The notes under the pieces were generated by a model, which searched no databases, was not told where the DNA came from, and saw only the letters and a program-made list of their open reading frames with translations. The position numbers and the translations under genes were made by a program. From positions 1-64,000 of the forward strand of contig NZ_BMLW01000004.1 of NCBI RefSeq assembly GCF_014645515.1: a stretch of DNA of 64,000 nt, given 5' to 3'. This DNA comes from Oceanobacillus neutriphilus (GTDB lineage: Bacteria; Bacillota; Bacilli; Bacillales; Amphibacillaceae). Below are positions 55,762 through 64,000 of this stretch, piece after piece (position 1 is the stretch's first letter; every line of letters begins with the position of its first letter).

Positions 55762-58700
55762 TCACAACAGCTTAATACCAACAGACTGAACCCCTGTTTT
55801 CCAGTATTCATACCTATTCGATTTTTTATTTCACCATATCTCTTTGGGTCAGAAAATGCTTTAATGCACCTAACATGCCTGCATCATTTTTATGCTTGCA
55901 AGTCTCAATTGGAACTTTTATAAACTGCCATTCTTTCTGCTGCTCCAAAAGATTTTTTATTCTTTGGGCAAATTCTGCACGGGCACTTACGCCTCCACCT
56001 ATTAATATCTTCTCCGGATTCAGCGTCCCTGCTATGTTAAAAATACCAAAGCTGACCCGCTTCATCCATTCGTCCACAAGGAGATTCGTTTCTGCATTAC
56101 TTTCCGCTTCTTGAAAAATATCTATCCCCTCTATGACTTCATTTTCTCCTAACCCTTTTTGCTTCTTATAGCTTTTAATTAAACTGGAAGTAGAGCCATT
56201 GTCACTCCATATCTCACTTCCGGGCTGACTTCCCGGCGTAAGCATATAGCCAATTTCCCCAGCTTTAAATTGATGACCATGGAATATCCTGTTATTTAAA
56301 AATATACCGCCGCCTACCCCTGTTCCAATTGTGATACAAATGAAATCCTGACAGTTTACTGCATTACCGTTAAATTTTTCGGCCAGCGCCACACAATTTC
56401 CATCATTCTCCATTTCTATAACATATGGAAGTCTCGCTTCTAAGAGCGTCTTTAAGTTTTTCCCGTTCAAAATAGTAATGGCACCTGCATCTTCGGTATA
56501 GCCCGTTTTTATATTTACAAAGCCCGGCATACTGATGGCAACCCCTGCTATATCAAAACGATTCTGATAAGCTTGAACGGTCAGCATGATATCTGTTAAA
56601 AATTGGTCCAGATTGGCCTTTCTTGTAGGATACGCTCCTTTTTCTATAAAAGTCCCGTCCTCCAGTAAAACAGCGTGTTTGACTTTTGTACCCCCTATAT
56701 CAAAAGCAATATACTTATTCATTAATATCTCTTCCTTCCTAGAAAAGTTAGTATCTACTTTATCAATTTGACTGAATCCGCTTTAAATATTTAAAGCATT
56801 TATTGATTGCTTAAGAAAGAGGAATGTTAAAATGATGGATTAACTTTTATTTAAGCTCTACCATTATTTTTGCAACAGATTGATTTCGGATGTCATATGC
56901 TAATGAACCACTAATTTCGGATCCGGATACGATTCTTTCTCTTCCATCCTTATAAACCATGACATAACGAACCGGTACAACACCAGCTTCTCCAAAGCTA
57001 TCCTGACGACTTTCATTATGGTAGATTACTTCTATAGAACTGAAAAGTTTGAATGAAACAGTGCCATCCTCTTTAAAAAGCCAGCTCGGCAGTGCAGGCT
57101 GCAAACGAAAATGGAGTAAATCATTCTCCCTGTCATACGTAAATGGATGTTTCCCAATAAACATCAAGACCCACATATTTAATAGCTCTACCGTCGAACC
57201 GCTCAGCCTGGCCGCAAAACCCTTGCCATGGATAGATGAATCAGGATTTGCACTGCTTGCTATAAAGGATGAATTCTCTAAAATGCTTCTGCCATATTTT
57301 GCGGGATCCATAAATGGTACCAAAGCAGATCGGATATCATTAAAAAATGGCTTAAATAATCCCTTGTTTAACAGTTCTAACAGATATTTATATTCCATAT
57401 GCATAAATACGGATTCATTTTCTAACCAGCCCGGTGTAAAAAACTTAATTCTTCCAAGTTCAACCGGATCTTCATTAATAGACATACTCGTTTTATACAT
57501 TCCAAGTTTCGCATCAAAAATATCAGATTGGCGTACAGCGTTATAAATTCTTTCCGCTTCCTCTTTGGAATCAGTTAATTTTAACTTTTTAACGATTCCC
57601 TCTAAAAATGGAGTCACTGCATGCGGCTTACATTCCGTTATCTCCCCTGGATTTTCACCATCTGCTTCTGCTTCAAAATAAAAGTATGTTGGTATGAGCT
57701 CTTGCTGTTTATATCTCTCTATATTTTCTATTGCAGCATCCACCTGCTGATGATAGATTCCTAACAGCTTCATCGCAGCTTCCAATGATAATTCCAGATT
57801 TTCTCCACATATACCCTTTTTTATGGAAGATCGATAAGATTCTCTTAACAGGCTTACTTTATTCCAGTATTTTAATTGCCCTTCCCTGTTTTTTTGATCA
57901 GCCTGACAAATCTGCGTTGCCAGATCATTTACAAATTCGCGCACCTCTTCTGGAAGAACAATCTTTGCTTCAGACACATCAGAAATATCCTGCAGCTTCT
58001 GCAAAAGTCTCTTTAATTCGAACAGCTCCGGTGTACTCGCACCAAGCATACCGGGTAATCCATTTAAGGCATCATTCCATCCAGGTTTCCCCGCTTCCAT
58101 CTCCATGCCCAACCCAAACGGTGCAATTGTGGAGGTTTTAATAGCAGCAAGTAAAAAAAGCTTCGAGAATAAGTTTGTTTCATAAACTTTTCCTTCTCCA
58201 AAATTACTTCGAACCCATTGTTTATTGTTTTTTTCCTGATCGCTTTGTTTTTCCTCATCAACCTGGACAGCATTGTATTGACGAAGCTTTCCTTCTGTTT
58301 GTATATATTTTTTTGTTCTAGGATTTACATACGCTGGACTGTCATAAAATCGATAAGCAGTATCAAAAAATACACTTTTCACTTTATCCGGATATATTGC
58401 TAAGTAACTGTCAAGAAGGTCTAAATTATATGTCCAATGATCAACCCAAAATCCTTCTCCATGCTCAGCTTCTAATGATTCCTCACTGATCGAAAGTATT
58501 TCCGCTAAAAATTTTTCAAAGGAGACAGCTGGCTGAATAGAATTGTCCTGTACAAACTGTAAGATATCTCCTGGCGCAAACGACTTACTTAATAGCTCAT
58601 AAATTTTTTTATTCTGTGCTTTCGACAGGCCATATTTACAAAAATCGATTTTTCTATCCTTCAGCCTATACCTTACCTCTTTAATAGAAAGTGGATTATA

Positions 58701-61700
58701 TCCATCAAGCTGAAGCAGATTAACAAAATGCTTCAGGTTATAATCTTTTAATTTTGGATTCAATATAACATCAAGCCGCCGGTTTTGATTCATATCACGA
58801 TAATTCCCATTGCCTTGAGAATAAAAGGTCGGACTGATGGAGAAAAAATTATAGTCCCTTTCTAAATCTCCATGCTTCCGGGAGTAAAGATAGAATATAT
58901 GATCCTTTTCTTCACTTTGAAAAATCATAGGAAAACCGCCACGCAAGCCATTGTCCAATTGGCATTGCTTTACATAAGCATCAAATAATGGCTCTGCCGT
59001 TTTTGTTTCGACAACACTGGTAAGCTTATCTGTTATTGTTTTCGCAGTTTCTTTATATTTCATTATTTTCTCATATCGAAAATTTTTATTTATAAATTCT
59101 TTTACTGTTCCACGGTTTTCTCCATAACCGATAAGAGACACAATATGAAGCTTCTCCCCTGGTGCCAGCTTGTTAGCTAAGACTGTAAAGCCTCCTGACA
59201 CTTTATTGACGGGAATTTGTTTCTTTTCCATAATCGAAGCTGCAGACTCTGAATGAAAGGCATCAGGATTTTGCAGCGTAAGATTCTTCCCAAAAATCAA
59301 TTCACGATCATAGAGAGGTTTTACTATTCGTTCCTCCCCATTTAAAACGGTTAAACTGCTATAGAAATTTCCATCGTATATTTGCGAAACGTTTGCATTA
59401 TCTGCTGTACTTCCACGTAAATGATAAAAATTAAACCGGTTATCGATTGTTTCCACATCAAACCAGCTTTTCAACGTGTTGCCTATCTCTTTATAGGAAG
59501 CATTAGGCAGGCTTCCAGGTAAAATCGTTGCCAGTCCATCAGCGATTTCAAGGTCCTTTTCTTCCTTATCAATATTTTCTAATGACACTTCCCGCACAAG
59601 TCCCGCCAATGGCGCTTTTGGAAGTGTAAAATATTCAACCGTTAAAACCAGTCCATACTTTTTATTACAATATTTAAGCTGCAGGAGATTTTCATTTATT
59701 TTTAACTGTTCCTGCACCGTTTCATTATCATGAATGAAGGAAAAAGGTTCAAAAACAATCTGTTTCTCTTTCGTCCGCAGTTTAATGAAGGTTCGAAACC
59801 CTTGGAGCGGAACCATTTGATAAGCTTTATCAGCTGGAAAAAATTCTGTTATAGCAGCATCTTTATCCCGTATGCCAAAACCAGCCATTGCCTGCCCGCG
59901 ATTAACATAAAATGCCCAGAGCGGTATTCCATTCTTTCCGGCAATACCTGGCAGAAAGCTGGAAAAAGGAGAAAGTCTTTGAAAATCCTCCATCATAAAT
60001 TCATTGTTATCTGTTAATTGGTACATTAGAGCACCACCTTTTTAAAGCATTCTTATATATTAAATACTCAATTTTCGCACCTGAGAATAAGCATCTATAC
60101 CTTCCTATTCTAGGATGAACATATTCTTCATTATCTCGCTTGCATTTTGTTAAACCATCCTTCTACTGAAATGGAGATTGTGTATAGCTCCGCTCCGACC
60201 AACCACTACGCTTTCCATGGGGACGGCTTCAGCTAACTTGAAAAGAAAACCGTTTTTCAAGTGGATCTTCAGCTCGCCCTGTTCCCATAGGAGTCTACGT
60301 GGTTGGTCTGCGCTCAGTTAGGCTTCTACAGCGTATGAAAGAAATCATAGCCTGATGGAATTGAATTGGATGAAACAATCCCTTTTTGCTTAATGAAAAG
60401 ATTATTTTAATGTTTCAAATGGTTGATTTGGCAATTAAAATGATACCCCAGCAAGGATAGTAAATATCAGGAATAGCTTTCATGGACAGAAAGACATCGT
60501 GACAGAATATTTTACCTTGAGTCAAGAAAAAATTTTATCTGATCTAACTTCTATTTAGTCAGCTATTTCAACCTGTATAGAACATCCTGCTAGCGGAGGC
60601 GGACCGTTTTGACTCCTGAAAGAAAAGCGGAAAGCGTCGTCTAAAAACGTAACAACTGGACCGAAGCAACTGAGATAAAGGAATCACCGTGAGTTTACGA
60701 ACGGATGATGACTTATCGTAGGGCGCTGTCGGGAAGTTGTCTAGTTTTTGACGCTTGTAGCTGGACAGGGATTAGCATCATCTGAAGATCCACTTTTGCC
60801 AAGTGCTCTTCTTGGCAAAAGTTAGCTGAAGAGCATGCCCCTAGGCAGGCTAAAATCGCAACGTCCTGGGGTTGCGATTACTCACCCCATCGAAAAGCGT
60901 TGTTGCAACGCCTGCATTAGTACGTCCTGTACGTCGAAAGCAAAACGGTCCGCCGCAGCGGTAGCCTTACACGTTACCTTCTTTCTGGATAGCGTTTATG
61001 CTTTGTCAAGGGATAGATGAAAGGTACAATCAGTATCTGTCTCTATGATAAGCAAGTTATTTTTTTAAGGTGTGAAAGTTGAGTTAAATACCTTTATAAT
61101 AATATTCAAGACTCCCTCATGATTAACTCAGAATCAATTAAAACTGGCGCTATCTGTTTTTCATTCGATATCAAATCATGTAAAATATTCGCAGCCAGCT
61201 TTCCCAGCCTGCTTTTGTATTGCTTAACCGTTGACAGTTTCGGACTGCTGTAGCGGCAGGCGTTAATATCATCACAGCCGATTATCCTAATATCACGCGG
61301 AACCTGCAGACCTTCTTCTTCTATCGCTTTCAAAGCACCAAATGCCATCAAATCAGAAATAGCAAAAACAGCTTTTGGGTACGGTTTTTTATCCAAAATC
61401 TTTCTCATAGCCAGATAACCGCTTTCCTCGTAGTAATCTCCATACCCCATCCAGTCACGATTTATTTCCATACCTAACTGCTCCATCGCATTCTCAAAGC
61501 CTGTTTTCCTATCTCTGGCTACTGCAGAATCACGCACTCCTCCAATATATCCAATGTCTCTTATCCCATCCAAATATAATTGATGAACAACATTGGTGGA
61601 GAGCTGAATATTATCCGTCATGACATAGCTGGCATCAGGGCCGTTTAATTCAATATCAATCCCGACACAGGGTATCCCGCTTTGGACTAATTCCTGCGTA

Positions 61701-64000
61701 CTTTCTTCAATTTCATCCCCGGCAATAATCACACAGCCCTCCACATGGTAATATCTGCATCTGGCCAAATAACTCCCATTATCATGTCCAAAGCTTTCAT
61801 CTGAAAACATGATGATATCATATCCCATCATTCCAATCGTCTTCTTGAAGGCGCTGACTACCTCACTGAAAAAAGGATGGTTAAAATCGACATTAATTTT
61901 ACCTGCATATATCAGAGCAATCAGCTTAGACTTTTTCGTTGAGAGTGTCCTGGCCGTATAAGTAGGCTGATATTTATTCTCTTTAATTGCATCCATTACT
62001 CTTTTTTTGGTTTCTTCACTGACACCACTATAATTATTCATTACTTTTGAGACTGTTGATGGTGAAACACCAGCTATCTCAGCTATATTTCTGATTGTAA
62101 GTTTCATGGAATCGCCTCAATATTCTATAAAAGTTTATCCCAGGTTATTTTAAGATTTGACAGCTCCCTCTGTAATGCTCGCTATAAATAATTTGTTAAA
62201 TAAGAGGAAGATGATAACCAATGGAATCGTCGCCCAAAATACACCTGACATTAACATACCATAATCGACTTTAAATGTGTTATTGAGGGAGGCTAATGCA
62301 ACCTGTATCGTGTACATCTCCGGATCACGCAGAACTGTAAACTGCCATAGGAACTCTCCCCATACGGAGGTAAATACAATAATGCCTAAAGTTGCGAAAG
62401 CCGGGAGTATAATCGGCAGCACTATTTTCCAGTAAATCTTAAAATTAGAGGCTCCATCTAATTTTGCTGCTTCAATTAATTCATCTGAAATCGATCCGCT
62501 GATATATTGTCTCATTAAAAATATTCCTAATGGATTGAGAAAAGATAAAATCATAACCCCTTGCAAGGTATCCAGTAATCCTGCTTTTGCGATTAAAAAA
62601 TACTGTGGAATCAGCCCCAGCTGAGGCGGTATAATCATCGTCAATAGAATGGCAATAAAAAGGATATTCTTACCGGGAAATTTAAATTTCGCAAACGCAA
62701 AACCAGCTAAAGAACTAATCAACAGAACCACTATCGTAACGACTACACAAAGTATCAGTGAATTCCACATTGCTCCAAAAAAATCAATTTGCTGTAATAC
62801 CTTCTGGAAATTCTCAACTAACATATTTCCAGGGGTAAGCGTAGGAGGTATAGAATTATAAGCCGCACTTGGTCGTGTCGCCATTACAAACATCCAGTAA
62901 AACGGGAAAAGAGATAAAAGAGATGCAAGCGTCAGGAAACCATACATTAAAATCTTGCTGAATGAGAATTTCTTGGAACCTACTTCTTTCATTTACCTGC
63001 ACCTCTTTTCTTTTTTCTCCCTATACCTGAAGTCAGATATAAATTAATTGCTGCCAGAACTGCTATAAAGATTACTAAGATAACTGCTGTTGCAGATGCT
63101 GTGCCAAATGATTGTAATCGGAAAGCATCACGGTATAAGTACATAACAATGGTCATTGCTTCGCTTCTTGTAAAAGCACTCTGTCCAAGAAATACAGTTG
63201 GCTCGGAAAACAGCTGTAAAGCTCCAACAGTAGAGAAAAAAACAGTTAATAGAATAAAAGGTTTTAAGAGCGGCATGGTAATATATCTTAATTGTTGGAA
63301 TTTGCTTGCCCCGTCTATCGTTGCAGCTTCATATAAATCACGGGGAATACTTTGTAATCCTGCCAGATAAATAATCGTATTGTATCCAATCCATCTCCAG
63401 AAAACCATTAAAGAAATTGCAATTTTAGTGCCCCATTCTGAAGTAGCCCAATTTATTGGATCAAGCCCAAACAGCCCTAATATATAATTCGCCATGGATG
63501 AATCCTGATTACTGAATAAAACACTAAATACCAGTGCAACTGCCACCATCGATGTAATATAGGGCATGAAAATAGTTACCCTGTAAAATTGTTTAAACCG
63601 CAAAAATACCTGATTTAATAAAAATGCTAAAATAATCCCCACAATTAACTGCGGGGCAGTTCCCAATAAGCCCATAACGATTGTATTGTAGACAGATTTC
63701 CAAAAAAGAGAGTCTGTCAAAACAATTTTAAAGTTATCCAGCCCTACAAATTCCATAGGCGAAAGCCCATTCCATTGCTGAAAGGCTAAATATAGGCTGA
63801 ATAGGATTGGAAAAAAACCCACACAAAAGAAAATAATAAAAAACGGTGACACATATAGATATCCCGAAATCATGTCTTTTTTCTCTTCCGACAGATACCT
63901 TTTCTTCGTTTTTTGTTTCTTTTTTAAGGAGACCATGCGTTCACCCCGTTTCTAGTAAGCACATGGATACGGCGTGACATCGCCATATCCATGCTAAATG

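Overview
The window is low-GC Gram-positive chromosomal DNA of a Bacillaceae type. Gene pairs such as ydbS/ydbT-like and ypmR/ypmS-like, a SAM-I (S-box) riboswitch, a LicT-type antitermination site, a YuzB-like protein and strong GGAGG-type ribosome binding sites all point there. Oceanobacillus, Virgibacillus or a close relative is my best guess, from style only. No rRNA, tRNA, CRISPR array or complete insertion sequence was seen.

Layout, left to right. 1-0.4 kb: a dispersed intergenic repeat. 0.4-6 kb: two membrane PH-domain proteins, an acyl-CoA thioesterase, cardiolipin synthase and a Cys/Met-metabolism PLP lyase. 6-11.6 kb: a RarD-type transporter, then a beta-glucoside PTS operon (antiterminator, EIIBCA, 6-phospho-beta-glucosidase) behind a promoter, RAT and terminator. 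11.8-13.8 kb: a SAM riboswitch controlling an O-acetylhomoserine sulfhydrylase with an unusual C-terminal extension. 14-19.5 kb: ypmRS-like pair, a papain-like permuted hydrolase, a coiled-coil protein, an ABC-F ATPase and a small secreted protein. 19.6-24.2 kb: TetR, NCS1 permease, DUF917 and HyuA-like operon. 24.5-26.7 kb: threonine degradation (kbl plus epimerase-type dehydrogenase). 27-31.3 kb: secreted LysM/3D protein, DUF1002 protein, an MFS pump behind a structured leader, and DUF1450. 31.5-35.4 kb: alcohol dehydrogenase, RidA, lysozyme-like protein, MATE pump. 35.5-39.2 kb: TAXI-TRAP transporter with a DUF1850 protein. 39.5-41.6 kb: a cytoplasmic beta-lactamase-like protein and an unfamiliar regulator. 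41.7-46.9 kb: SWIM/SNF2 helicase, MFS, DoxX. 47.1-50.5 kb: PadR, DUF2812 and ABC exporter operon behind four palindromic sites. 50.7-54.2 kb: flavodoxin-like reductase, SH3/amidase, unknown protein. 54.3-64 kb: a beta-glucan or beta-glucoside locus (GH1, ROK kinase, very large phosphorylase-like enzyme, LacI regulator, two ABC permeases) interrupted by a 1 kb island of nested repeats.

Two independent beta-glucoside systems are present. The first imports and phosphorylates by PTS. The second imports by an ABC transporter whose binding protein lies beyond the right edge, and probably uses a phosphorylase and a sugar kinase inside the cell.

The observations I rate highest are the nested hairpin repeat families shared by the left edge, 31.4 kb and 60-61 kb; the structured leader with a possible leader peptide before the MFS gene at 29.7 kb; the four-site operator array before padR; the Ser-hydrolase/regulator pair at 39.5-41.6 kb; and the ABC-fed locus whose GH1 carries a phospho-sugar motif next to a ROK kinase that lacks the usual zinc motif.
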